A stretch of DNA of 64,000 bases from Calendula officinalis (Eukaryota > Streptophyta > Magnoliopsida > Asterales > Asteraceae), in assembly GCA_963853835.1 (NCBI GenBank), contig OY970830.1, positions 38,897,966-38,961,965 on the forward strand. Reading direction: 5' to 3'. The notes under the pieces are model-generated. The model did no database searches and had not been told where the DNA came from. It saw only the letters and a program-made list of their open reading frames with translations. Made by a program: the position numbers and the translations under genes. Within the stretch, counting starts at the first letter, position 1. The number at the start of each line of letters is the position of its first letter. Shown in pieces: positions 33,803 to 45,768 of this stretch.

Positions 33803-33804
33803 TA

Positions 33805-35517
33805 TATTAGTAAGGTTATATAAGTATTATAACCTAGCTAACTCTATCAATTTTACTTGGATTTTAAACAAAAAAGTGATGCCATATGGCAAAATCAAAA
33901 TAATAGATGAGAATGATGCTTAGATTTACCAAGCGTCATCATCTTCACGTTACGAAAATGAGCTAGGTTGATTCGAAAGGATAGTTTAGACTTTAGAATG
34001 TTTCATTGTGGATTTATAAAGTATAAGTCATATAACTTTCAAATATGCCATTTACAATAGAATGACGAAAATACCTATAAGTAAAATTTATTGGTGGTTA
34101 ACGGATATAAAATACACTTACTCGGTCAAAAGCTTAAAAAGAATGTAGCAAAAAAATAAAAGTGTTGAGAGCTGGGGTCACAACGTTATCGCTCGGCGTC
34201 TATCTAATCATAAGAGTTTTAGTCTCATTGCGTGTTTTTTTTTAACGGCTCTCATTGCGTGTTATATGATGCATTTTTGATAATAATGTTTAAATCCCGT
34301 CATTAATCTCATACTCTATGTTTAGTTTATGAAAAAGATAACATGTCATAAAAATACTACTTTCTTTAAAGTTGAGTTCTAAGCTAAAGTTGTATTATGC
34401 ATAATTTTGCATATTGGGAAGTGATCTCTATATCATACAATGCAATTTTTATAACTAATTGTATTGTTAAACACTAGTTGTAGTGAATAATAAAAAAGTC
34501 ATAGAGACCGATTTTCATATTAAAGTCTACAGTTATAAAGTGGTGTTCAATTAACAAAAATCAGTATATTACAACTGAAAAAACACGTGTTGTAAAAGTA
34601 AATTGCATTGCCATTGACTGTTTATATGGTACCATTTATGACACACGTACTACACAGAAACCTTTTTGGAAATGCAAGTAAAAAGTTATTAAACACAATT
34701 AACGAATTAAATAGTGTCCAAGTTGTTAAATACCTGGGAAATAAAGTATTTCAGAACTGTTACCTCGTGTTTGATTCTTACTAGTCAATAACTCTTAGTA
34801 ATCTGCTATAAAAAGAACCGACAATTGTTAGTATAAGAGCAGTGCCAACTAACTCGTCAGTTTTAAGTAGACGAATAGTGATACTATTGGCATATCCTAA
34901 TAATCAATCTACCGATAAGTAAGTCACTTTTTAACTTGTCTAATTTTTAATATGTTGGCAGAGGTTTTATGGGATGAGTGGGTGAGATGCGTTCAAATAC
35001 GTGTACACTGTAAAGAGACTCCGTGTGGACCCCTTTTGCTATCCGTACTTCACCTTTTCACATTTATTTGGGGGTTGCCTTTCTTCCACAAAGAAGTCAA
35101 AGCAATAAAAACACGTACAAAATCTCACGGCCTTAAGAGGAAGAGATACGGTGATTTAAACCACTTCACCATTATATGAGCGTTCAACATTTGATATTTT
35201 ATATGCACATCTTTAAATATCCTTTCACTCATAGTTTAACTCAAAATATTATTTTCCAGACTCACTAATATATTCTTAATCATAAATCCCTAAAAATATA
35301 CTCCTCTCCACTAAACGTAGCCCTTCACTCTCCTTACTTGGGGTGTCATGGTGGAGGACCATGTAGATGGTGCCCCCTTTCACAGTATCACACCCCTTGA
35401 TGTAAAAAAAAAAAAAAAAGTTAAAAAGCGATTATTGAGAACTTATATTTTGTAACAACTTATATTGTATAGGGCTTGAATGTTAACCAACTTGCACGAG
35501 GTATTGGCTTGTGGTGG
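33805..35517. other. Intergenic, AT-rich
   Basis: No supported gene. It contains the 15-bp retroposon footprint at 34235-34249. The 75-codon plus frame at 34952-35179 has no recognised domain. A run of As occurs at 35405-35419. Confidence 0.45.
34235..34249 (-). mobile_element. 15-bp retroposon insertion (tail only)
   Basis: The inserted sequence, read on the minus strand, is GCCGTT followed by nine As. It sits between two perfect copies of the 12-mer TCTCATTGCGTG (34223-34234 and 34250-34261). This is the structure of an extreme 5' truncation of a LINE or SINE whose 3' end is GCCGTT(C)A(n), as seen at 53951 and 52470. Confidence 0.7.
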
Positions 35518-35525
35518 AGTTTGTG

Positions 35526-35829
35526 CAGAGCCGTTCTAATCAATATTTTAGGTTCTTGGCAAAATTTTAAAAATGGACCCCTTGAAGTAAGTAATTTTTT
35601 TCTAAGCAAGTAAAAAAAATTCGCCAAATTAAAAGTGTCGCCCCAATCATCAAGTTAAATATCCGGATTGGACCCTGTAGTCCGCCTATTTTCAATATTC
35701 TCTTGAGCTTATCTTGATTCAAATGGTTTTACAAATAAGTATACATGGACTGATTTTATGATAGTGGGCCCCTAAATTCTTTGGGCCGTGGGCGACCGCC
35801 CTGGTTACCCATGCCCAAGATCGGCCCTA
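35526..35829. mobile_element. hAT-type MITE, 304 bp
   Basis: Ends CAGAGCCGTTCT and, inward from the right, TAGGGCCGATCT, flanked by a perfect 8-bp duplication AGTTTGTG (35518-35525 and 35830-35837). Confidence 0.85.
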
Positions 35830-35837
35830 AGTTTGTG

Positions 35838-37366
35838 GTGGATGACCACGCTGCATTTGGGGTTTCGCGGTCCTAGGTGGAAGTGGATTTCGTTGTTGTG
35901 ATGGCGATTTAATGTGTGCAAGATTTTTAATTTTATGTTTTAAATTGTAAAAGGTGAATTAGTAGTTAAGTGGGTCATAACATAGTATTGTGATGTTAGT
36001 TGTGATAAGTGAAACTTGGATATAGTGATAATGTGTCAGTTGGTAGTTTAGTGATTCAACCAATTAACCACACTTAATGAATGATGATCTTTCTTTGAGA
36101 AGTTGTTGAAGACTTAAAAGTTAGCTAGGTGAAGATCAACTTAGAGCTAAACGAACATTTCATCCGAAAGTCAAAATAGCATGTTTGTGAAAAACGAAAA
36201 TCACTATAAAAAAAGAAAATCATTCTAAACGAACTTAGAGCTAAACCCATACAACTTACGAACAGCCTTTTTGTCATTCTAAATAATCACTATAAAATCT
36301 TAATAATGTCATTTTTCAATTATAGGACTTCAAACGCATAGATTTGTGAAAAAAGAAAATGTACCCTTGAAACTTGTTCAGTTATTTGTTCTCGCTTATT
36401 TATTTTCTTATTTTGAGGTCAAATAAAATTTTAACCTTTGTCTTCAGTTGGCCTTTATTTTCTTATTTTGAGGTCGTTCGTAGAATGCCATTTAAAACTG
36501 TTACAAGGTTTTACTTTTTATCAAGGTAGCAGGCTAATAAAGTTTTTAATGTTTAATTTCAAGAGATGATGATTTTTAATTAAGTAGAGTAGTTATATAA
36601 TTATATAATTTTTCAGTTTAATGTATACAAGATTTGCCACTTCCTTTACTCATTTTCCTTCTTTTTTATATTTACATTTGATTTTGTCATTTATTTTAAT
36701 CTTTTAATTAGGTTCATTTTTAAGCACATAAATTAGATATCACAATCATTTTCTATTAAAAATTATGAAAAAGATTATTTTAAGAGAGATATTGTTTCCT
36801 ATAAATATTTTCCTTACTTATCTTTCAATTCAAATCATTTTATAGAACTAAAAAAAAATTAATAGATTTTACATGTCAATTATTTTATTAAATAGGAAGA
36901 TCGAATGGAAATATTTATTAACAAGCAATACAAATTTTCTTAATTTAATAGAGATGGATATATATCGAGGATATAAAGAGAAGCATTCAATACGAAAAGG
37001 TGAATTCATGAATTGTCACTAAAAAGTCACAATTCCATGTGATTTCAACCAAACTAGTTGCCCACTAGAAGTCAATACCCAAATCCTTTTCTCCTTCTAG
37101 ATAGACAACTCACGACGCAAGCTTTACATTCTTGATTTGTGCTTTACCAATTACCTACGGAGAATGATATGTAATGTTAGGTACATCTAAGTTTATGTGT
37201 ACCAAGAAGAAAATAGGGGTTGATTTTACTTATATAAGAAATTTACAAGTTGAATTAGTAAATTTTATGTATTTCTATGTATTTGATATGTTTTCCTCTA
37301 CTTTAAAAAAATCGTATCATTAAACTACGAATTGATTTGGTATCTAAAACTCCTAGAAAATCACAT
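35838..37366. other. Intergenic, AT-rich
   Basis: Nothing recognised beyond local A/T-rich words. The phrase TTATTTTCTTATTTTGAGGTC occurs twice around 36400-36475 with a short spacer. No gene supported. Confidence 0.45.
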
Positions 37367-37386
37367 GTTATTACCCAAATGATAAT

Positions 37387-39274
37387 TTTTTTTTTTAACA
37401 GCAAAAAGAAGGCAACGGGTAGAGCTTCGGCATTGCCATCACCCTCCCGAGGACCTTCACACCAACATTAAATTAAACTAGAGTCTAGCAAAAAGCTAGA
37501 CTAAAAACCACAATTACAAAGGAAGTCTCAACCAATCAACCCACGAAGTCTTAAACTTTGGACTCCTATGAGTGATCCACGAAAAAGAAAAAAGCCGAAT
37601 ATTATCAAACAATTCCGACTTATGAACTCTACGACTATCAAACAACAAAGAGTTCCTATAACGCCAAATAAACCAACACGTAACAAAACCTATCATACGA
37701 AATTTCACCCTTCTATCATTTGCATTAGACAAATGATCTCCATAATCCCACCAATCTCGAAAGAAAACTAACGGAACCCTCCCCATATCGCACCATTTGA
37801 AAATAGCGTCCCAAACCTTACTAGCAACCGAACAAGAGAACATAATATGTGAACTTGATTCCACACAAGCATTGCAAGAAGGACATAAAATAGAATCAAT
37901 TTCCATCCCCCTTTTAGATAAATTAAGTCTAGTTGGTAACCGATCTAAGCACAATCTCCACATAAAAACATTCACTTTAATCGGAATAAGATGATACCAA
38001 CAAAAATCCGAATGGACTCCGGGATACAAAACCGAGTTTATATGACGTCTAGCATCACCTACCGAAAAAAGACAGTCGTTACCCAAATTCCACGTAACTT
38101 TGTCTCTACCAACACTAACCGACCTCCCACTTAGGAGAGAGACAAGATTATCTAATTGCTCTTGTTCAACACCACCTCTAATATTTCTCCTCCAATTAAA
38201 AACCCAACTCCCATTTCGCCATCTATCACTTACATTACAAAATGAATTTAATTCAATCCGAAATAAGCGATTAAACATATGAGCTAAAGAAACCGGACCT
38301 ATCCATCTATCAAACCAAAACCGAATTGACTCCCCATTCCTTAAAGAATATTGGATAGCATTGTAATTAATAATATTCTTATCATGTAAAAAATTCACGG
38401 ACCCGATAATTTTAAACCAAATACCTTTTTTATGACGAGGATATGTCGGTTTAACAAAGCCACCTTCATCACCATATATGGATTTAATAATCCTACACCA
38501 TAGCATTTCCCCTTCATTAAAGAACCGCCACCGCCACTTGAAAATGAGAGCAAGGTTAAGAGCATCAAGACTAGCGATACCTAACCCTCCTTTACTTTTA
38601 TCCGCCAAACAATTGTTCCAACTAACCCAACTCATCTTCTTATCGGTACCGTTACTTCCCCAAAAAAATTGAGCCCGAAGTTGCTCCATCTTTTTAATAA
38701 CACCGACCGGGGCACGCAAAAGAGACATCCAATAGATACCCAAGCTACCGAGAACCGATTTAATCAACGTTAACCGACCACCGATAGAAAGCATATTAGC
38801 CTTCCATCGAGATAACCTGGCCCGCATACGATCCACAATCAGGTCCCAAGACCGAATATTATTAAGACCACCCAACCGAATACCAAGATAAGAAAAAGGA
38901 ACATCACCTTTACTACACTCATTAACAATGCAAAAAGCCGTCAAGTCTTCTTCACCAACATTCACTCCAAAAACACTAGACTTATTCACATTAATTTTTA
39001 GACCCGAACATCTGAAAAACTCGTCCAACACCCATAAAATTCCTTCAATATTCGATTGGCCCCATTCCGAAACAAACATCACATCATCCGCGTAAAATAG
39101 ATGAGACACCGGAATACCTAAATCTCCAACCGAAGCACTAACAAACCGGTTGGTATTCACCGCATTATTAATCATAACGTGAAGGCCCTCCATAGCAATT
39201 ATGAAAAGAAAAGGAGAAAGGGGATCACCTTGGCGTAACCCGCGGAACGAATTAAACTCCACCGTCGGGCTCCC
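37387..39274 (-). mobile_element. 5'-truncated L1-type LINE (LINE-2)
   Basis: 1888 bp with its A-tail at 37387-37396, bounded by a perfect 20-bp duplication GTTATTACCCAAATGATAAT (37367-37386 and 39275-39294). The truncation point is within the reverse transcriptase. The 3' UTR holds a stem-loop with 7-bp arms (37483-37501). No frame damage is visible in the retained part. Confidence 0.93.
37514..39274 (-). pseudogene. LINE-2 reverse transcriptase C-terminal half plus zf-RVT
   Basis: An open frame of about 585 codons belonging to the element. An ATG at 39328 lies in flanking DNA, so the first 19 codons from there are not LINE sequence. Motifs: FRGLRQGDPLSPFLF (RT block 4), HLFYADDVMFVSEW (catalytic FYADD), SYLGIRLGG (block 6/7), and a zf-RVT region with WYHLIPIKVNVFMWRLCLDR, LPTRLNLSKRG, CPSCN and SSHIMFSC. 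The endonuclease and the N-terminal RT are missing, so it cannot act on its own. Confidence 0.9.
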
Positions 39275-39535
39275 GTTATTACCCAAATGATAATAATTAA
39301 GACTTGTGCAAATACTTAATTTCTTCACACTGTAAGTATGTTGTTCCTTATAGCCAAGTAGCGAGTGTTGCTACACTGCTTAATTGTTTCGGCAACTTCA
39401 TCTTGGATTACTTAATTGATCTTCGGGTTTAATCAACGAGATTATAAGAAAAATTCTAAGTATGAGGGCACTAGGGTCCAGATCCGGTGATGACTCAAAG
39501 CTAGTGAGTACTGCTAGGACAATTTTCATCTACTC

Positions 39536-41353
39536 TTTTTTTTGAACAACGACAAGAAACTTGTGACAGATTGAGCTTCGGCAATGCCATCACCCAACCT
39601 ACCACAAGCAAAATAACATTAAAATTAAACTAGCAAGAAGCTAGAAATGACTTACAAAGCTAGAAACAAGAAATAGGCATATTACACCATTGATCCCACC
39701 TATTAACTAAAATACATTTTGAACGATTCTTAATCCAAAAAAATGAAAATGCCTGCACCTGACTAATTACCAAAATTTCCTTAATACGACCATTTCCGGG
39801 GGACGGAAACACCTTACTGTTGCGAATTTTCCACATGATCCAAAGATACGTATAAATAACCGCCATAAAAGCTTTAAGACCATTACCCTTCAAATTAGAC
39901 CTCTCCCCCCATAGTAGTAAATCTGACAGCCCCGATATTTCGGAACAGTCAATCCCCCACCACCTTCCGATCTCCTTGATATTGTGATCTGCCAAAGAGC
40001 AATTAATGAAGAGATGCTCCTCAGATTCTGCAGCAGCACCACATATAGGGCAATCATCGGATAAAAGAGTAATACCTCGATGCATCAGATTAATCTTTGT
40101 GGGTAATCTACAAAGCCCGACTCTCCAAGCATGAATATCCACTTTGGACGGAACCCATTTGGACGAGAATTTTTTTAGGCACGGAATAGACTTCAAATAG
40201 AAATAATCATAGGCCTTCCTTAAAGACGACACCGTAAATATCCCCGAGGTTTCTAACGACCAGGAGACTTTTTGATCTAAAGAACCTGGGATCGATTGAA
40301 TTTGGAACCAACTATGTATAGGAATGTTAACTTTTTCAAACTCAGTTGAAATTTTTAAGATATTCCGCCAAATGCCGGCATGTTTTCCATATGTGGCAAA
40401 TCCATTAAAGCCTCCATTACTACCATGAAAAGAGCAAATGACTTCCTTCCAAATACCGACGGGTTCCGTTTTAAATCGCCACCACCATTTTGATAGCAGA
40501 GCCATGTTTAGGGCTTTTAGAATCCCTATTCCCAAGCCACCCTTATCATTGTCGTTAAGCACTACTTTCCATGAAACCCACGAGATCTTTTTCTCCTTTT
40601 CATTAGCACCCCAAAAGAAACGCATACGATAACTCTCAAGTTTTTTATTAATTTTTTCCGGCATCTTAAAGAGAGAGAAAAAATAAATACCCAAGCTTCC
40701 CAATATAGATTTTATAGTGACTAATCGACCCCCGGAAGACATATTATTGGCCTTCCATTTTGACAATTTTGAAGAAAATTTGTTTATTATTGATTCCCAA
40801 TTTTCACATCTATTCATCGAACCACCAATTGGAAGACCAAGGTACTTGAACGGGAATGAGCCTGGCTTACAATGAAACTTGCAGGCATAAAACTTATCTC
40901 TGATTCAGAAACGCCAACACCCATCAAACTGCATTTCTGAATATTAATCTTCAGTCCGGAAGACAAATAAAAGCACCGTAATAATCTAATAAGATTTGAT
41001 ACATTCATACATGACCAATCACCAATAAATATCACATCATCCGCGAACTGCATGTGGGAAATTACCGGACCCGCATTAGGCAGATTAATGCCATGGAATA
41101 TTCCAGTCGAGCGAGCGCTCTGCATAGCTATATTAAGGCCCTCCGCTGCAATTATAAATAGAAACGGGGCCAATGGGTCCCCCTGCCGGACACCCCGACC
41201 GATAGAAAACTCATCCGAGGGTGACCCATTGATTAAAACCGAGATTGAGGCGGACTCAAGACAGCCCCGAATCCATTTCCTCCATATAATACCAAAGTTC
41301 ATCTGAGCTAAAACGTCATCTAAATAGCTCCAACTAATTGTATCAAATGCTTT
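39536..41353 (-). mobile_element. 5'-truncated L1-type LINE (LINE-3)
   Basis: 1818 bp with an A8 tail (39536-39543) and a 13-bp duplication TTTTCATCTACTC (39523-39535 and 41354-41366). The truncation lies in the RT at the KAFD block. It is closely related to the LINE at 53951 and more distant from LINE-2. Its 3' UTR stem-loop is at 39630-39644. Confidence 0.92.
39660..41353 (-). pseudogene. LINE-3 RT/zf-RVT, frameshifted
   Basis: Two overlapping frames (41302-40814 and 40817-39660) together cover RT blocks GVRQGDPLAPFLFIIAAEGL, MQFADDVIFIGDW, SSGLKINIQKCSLMGV, then WWWRFKTEPVGIWKE and a zf-RVT region (KWVPSKVDIHAWRVGLCRLP, CPICGAAAESEEHLFINC). The change of frame near 40815-40870 is a small indel. 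The 5' border at KAFD confirms truncation. Confidence 0.88.
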
Positions 41354-41394
41354 TTTTCATCTACTCATTATGAAAAGAGTATAAAAGTCTTTTT

Positions 41395-41990
41395 TAGAAA
41401 CTCATTTCTCTCCATGTGACACTTGTCACACTTTAGTTGGATGGTGGGCCCCCCTCTCCCCACTTTGTTTTTTGGGCATAACTTTTTTTCTTCGTTATAA
41501 AAAATCTAAAAATGCAAGAAAATAAAAAAATTGAATTAAATTCTCTACAAAATGAGTATAGTCATGAAAATTTAAAAAAAATGATCCAAAATTCAAGATG
41601 ATCCAAAATTTAAAATGACCCAAAATTAACAATGATGCAAAGGTAAATAAAGTGATCCAAAATTAACAATGATGTAAAAGGAAAATAAAATGATCCAAAA
41701 TTAACAAAATGATCCAAAATTATACATAACTAATTATTTATGCAAAATTAACAATGATCCAAAATTAACAAAATGATCCAAAATTGACAAAATAATCCAA
41801 TTTATCATCTATTTTTTTATAAAAAAAAAAAGAAATTTTCATGACTATGCTCATTTTGTAAAGAATTTAATTTTAAAAACTTTGACATCTTTAGTATTTT
41901 TTTTACAAAGAAAAAAAAACTAATGGCCGAAAAACGAAGTTGGGGGTAAAAAACTCACCAAATCAGAAATTGACATGTGGCGAGGAGAAA
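41395..41990. mobile_element. Fold-back element with internal tandem array
   Basis: Inverted arms: GAATTAAATTCTCTACAAAA and GTATAGTCATGAAAATTT on the left are matched by complements at about 41837-41875. Outer arm words such as CCCCACTTTGTTTTTTGG and GCATAACTTTTTTTC pair with 41900-41955. Between the arms lies the ATGATCCAAAATTAAC array. Borders and duplication are not resolved, so the superfamily is open. Confidence 0.6.
41581..41805. repeat. Tandem array of ATGATCCAAAATTAAC units
   Basis: About eleven imperfect copies of an 17-20-bp unit, spaced irregularly, in the centre of the fold-back element. Confidence 0.8.
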
Positions 41991-42358
41991 GAGTATGTGT
42001 GCACAAATAACTGTAACATCCCGAAACCCGGCCTAGTAGTTTTGACCTTAATGTATTATTAAATGATTTCTTGATTAAATGCTAAAAGAATTGTTTGCTA
42101 TTTTGTTCTTTTGTGATATTTTAATCAATGGATTAAAATATCTGATTCCTGAAATGCCTAAAATGACTTTATGTTTTTTATATTTTTAGATTCTCTTTTG
42201 AATTTCGATTCCATAAATATATTCGTTGTTAAAAACAGAGCTCATTTGCTATTTTAAATAAATTAACCACGAACCAGACTTTTCGTAAAATACTGTTTAA
42301 ATTGAAAACAAAGCACAAAGGGCCCCCCTTTGTGAAATCTAGGCAGCCAAAGGGATGT

Positions 42359-42376
42359 GGGGGGGGGGGGGGGGGG
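42359..42376 (+). repeat. Homopolymer of 18 G
   Basis: An uninterrupted G run about 350 bp into the split LTR, preceded by AAGGGAT and followed by ACACCC. The length may be uncertain because such runs are hard to sequence. Confidence 0.7.
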
Positions 42377-45090
42377 ACACCCACCCCTTCTTTCTTCTTT
42401 CTTTTCTTTTCTTTTCTTCCACTTTGTCTCATTATCTTTTTACCCACTTTTGAAAAACCCTTAATCTCTCTCAAGAAAACTCTTTTCACCTCCTTCCTTG
42501 TTCTTGATGTATTTTAAAGATCTAAAGCTTGTTTCTTGCTTAATCTAAATTCCGAACTCGTTTTTGTGTAGGCCTAGAGGGAAGCTTCATTCTCTATGTG
42601 TTTGTTTTTGATTTCATGCAAGTTGATTTAACTAAGGTTTATGATTCTTGAAGTTTTGTTGGTGAATCTTGTGTTAAATGTTCTATTAAGTGTTTATACA
42701 AGCTTTTACATAAAATGTGTGGTTATTTGGTGAAAGAAACTAAGTTTTGGTGGAACTCACCTTCAAGCTCCATTAATGGAGGTTTGGAGAAGATGAGTTT
42801 TACAGAACCTTGGATTTCTTGAGATTTTGATGTTTGTGGTTGTTTGTTATGTTAAGAAAACATGTTTGTTAAGTTGGTTATGTTGAAAATCAAGTCATGG
42901 TGTGTTTTGTGAAACAATCTAGTTAGTGTTTTGATGATTTGGGTCAAAAGATAAAACTAGTGATTTTTTGGTAAAAGACTTGGTTTATGGAAGTTATGAT
43001 ATTGTTGAAATGGTTAACTAGTATTGACTTGCTAGATGTAGTGATTATGTGAAAGTTAGTTGAGTTTTGATGGTGTAGTAGTTAAATTCGGGTTTTGACC
43101 CGTTTGGATGTAAAATATGCATTTTGGTTAGTTAGGTTGAATTGTGTAAGTATAAGTGGTTTTGATATGTTATGTGTTAGAAATTGTATTGATAACACTT
43201 AGTGGAAAGTTAGTGTTTATCGTTATTGATGTTGGTAATTATGGATAAATATCGATTACTAACTCGGTGTTCTTTGGTGTACAGGAACCAGGATCGAGAC
43301 TCAGAAACATTAGACCTCTGAGCTCGGCAAGTTGGAAGTAACGGAGAGTGGATTTAACCTCCAACTTGTGTTTTGGTTGCAATTGGTTTAAAATTGCATA
43401 CTTGGTAAAAATGCAGAAATCGCAGGTCTGGATCACAGAGTTCGCGACATGAACTTTAGTTCATGATCGTGAACTATTGACAGGGATTTTGTGTAACGAC
43501 CCGAAATTTTGTGAATAAATAAATTTATAAAAATATGATAAATACAGATAAATCATTTAAAGAACGTAGGAATTGGTTTCGTGTCATTTGGACACCGTAT
43601 GAGAAAGTTATGGGCGAAACCGGATCGAAACGGGAAGCAAAAGTTGCAGCCTTGCTGCATTACCCAAGATAGCGCCGCTATCTTTAAGATAGCGACGCGA
43701 AATAGTGGAATTCAAACAGCAAGCCGAATTAGCGTCAGAGTTGGCGCGAAATTGAGATAGCGACTGGAGTTAGCGACGCGAAAGGTGTCGCGAAAAGGCG
43801 CGGGGGGCAGTTTTAGCGACGCTAACTTGCTTTTAGCGACGCGATCTTCGTCGCTGCAGCATAAAAATCGGGATTCATAGGGTTTTCTCTCATTTTTCAC
43901 TTCTCCAAAATGTGCAGCCGATTTGGGAGCTCTTGGGGGCGATTTTGGGTGTTCTTGGGCAAAGAACACCACCATCCTTGGAGATCTTCATTCCTTGTTA
44001 AGGATCTAAGGTATTTTCATCTCCTAGCTAGTTTGTAAACAAGATTTGGGGGAAATGATGATTTTAAATGTGTTGGGTTAGAATCTTGTTAAAGATGCGT
44101 ATTGAGGGTGTAGAACACCCATAGGAGGTATGTAGACCATGGATCTATGGTTAAGTTGTATCTTGAAAGTAGTTTCATGAACTAGGGTTTATGGATCTCC
44201 ATCAAGTTGGTGAACTTGGTGGTTGGGGTTGATTATGTTGATGTTAAATGATGTCTAGTTATGGATGATAACTAGAATTGTGATGATTGTGTTAATAGGT
44301 TGCGAGAACCTAAAAGTTGAAGATGTTCCAAAGGCGGGAAGCAAGGATTCGTGTTGATAAATACGATATGGATATAGCTATCGCTAAGGTGAGTACATGA
44401 GACTTTTAAAATGGGTACATAGCAAATAGTTTTGAAAGTACATATGATATGGTATCAGTCTTTATTAACAAATACTTTGATAAAGATAGTAATTGAAAAT
44501 GTATGAAAGTATGTAGAATGTGATACTAGAATGTGTCTAGTATGATTGATGAGTTTGAAATAAATTATGATAGATTCAGGTTATTATGGAATCTATGTTA
44601 ATGAACAATAATAATGAAGTAATTGATTAAAAGAATGTATACGGAGCCTTTATTAATAAATATGTATTAATAAAGCAATTGGGAATGATTTTATAGTAAT
44701 GAGTACCTATTGGTAAGATATACTAATAAAAGTAAAGAACGAATATATATGAGAAAGAATATGATGTGACTAGTAATAATTGTCTATTATAGTCAAGGAA
44801 GAGATAAAAGTATTCTGTTATCGATAAATAAGAAATGTATCTTATGTATGAAGTAAGTATGGACCTGATAGGGTTCATAGATGTAGAAGTAACTGTGGTT
44901 GCTTATGATCGGGTCCATGGGACCATACAGGTACGTTCACACTGTGATGAACTAATTATATGTCGTTAGTATTAGATGACTAACTTGTTTGATGTTGGAT
45001 GTGATAGCCGAAGGCTTTGACTGTCATAACTGTTAGGTTATGGTAAGAGATAGATGGTGGTGACGCGGGGGACCCCCGGTCACTGTACGG

Positions 45091-45335
45091 TGGTATATAT
45101 GTTTATACACCGAGTGTATATATGTTTATACACTAAGCACACGGGTGCTTCTAGTACGCATATGTTTGGTACTAGGTATGTTAGGTTCTAATACATATAT
45201 GTTTATGTATTAGACATGTTGGTGGTTCTGGTACATATATGTTTATGTACTAGATATGATTGGGCTTCTGGTACATATATGTTTATGTACTAGATATGAT
45301 TGTGCTTCTGGTACCTATATGTTTAGGTACTAGAT
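45091..45335 (+). repeat. Hairpin array in LARD 5' LTR
   Basis: Four 40-bp units start at 45191, 45231, 45271 and 45311, with three looser members before them. Each unit has two complementary arms around the loop TATGTT: GTGTATA/TATACAC, CTAATACATA/TATGTATTAG, GTACATA/TATGTAC (twice), GTACCTA/TAGGTAC. The arms differ between units but remain paired. The same array is in the 3' LTR at 50754-50998. Confidence 0.85.
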
Positions 45336-45756
45336 ATATTTGCTAGGGAAGCAAGATCGATAGGGTCGCAATATGGCGACTAGACGGTATTGACGTAGTA
45401 TATATATATGTTTATATGCTTATGAAATTTTATTATTATTATCGGGTCTAAACCCATGTATCTCACGAGACTATTTTGTCTCACGTACTACGTTTGTCTT
45501 GTGGCTATGTACTCAGGTACAGGTTTGAAGTGATAGAAGGTTGCACTAGAAGTGGCCTAGAGATGTTTAGCTCGGGAGCTAATAGGTAGATCCCGTTGCC
45601 TATGGTTTTGATATACTTGGTGACACCGTATTTTTGTAAACTCTGATATAAGTTTTAAAGTTTTTGTTAAACTGTATTTTGGACAATATGTCAGATATTG
45701 GGAAAATGTATTTTAAATGATTTAAACGATGTTTTAAAAATACGGGTGTTACAACT

Positions 45757-45768
45757 TGGTATCAGAGC
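45757..45768 (+). promoter_or_regulatory. LARD primer-binding site
   Basis: TGGTATCAGAGC, complementary to the 3' end of initiator Met-tRNA, three bases after the 5' LTR. Confidence 0.9.

Noticed and set aside
37568..38672. Plus-strand open frames opposite the LINE-2 reverse transcriptase
   Set aside because: Antisense shadows of an identified coding sequence.
39272..39328. First 19 codons (from MKKLSIC) as LINE protein
   Set aside because: They come from the target duplication and flanking DNA; the LINE begins at 39274.
45091..45335. CRISPR-like array (regular repeats with spacers)
   Set aside because: The host is a plant nuclear genome; the conserved part is a hairpin, there are no unique spacers, and it is duplicated in both LTRs of a retrotransposon.
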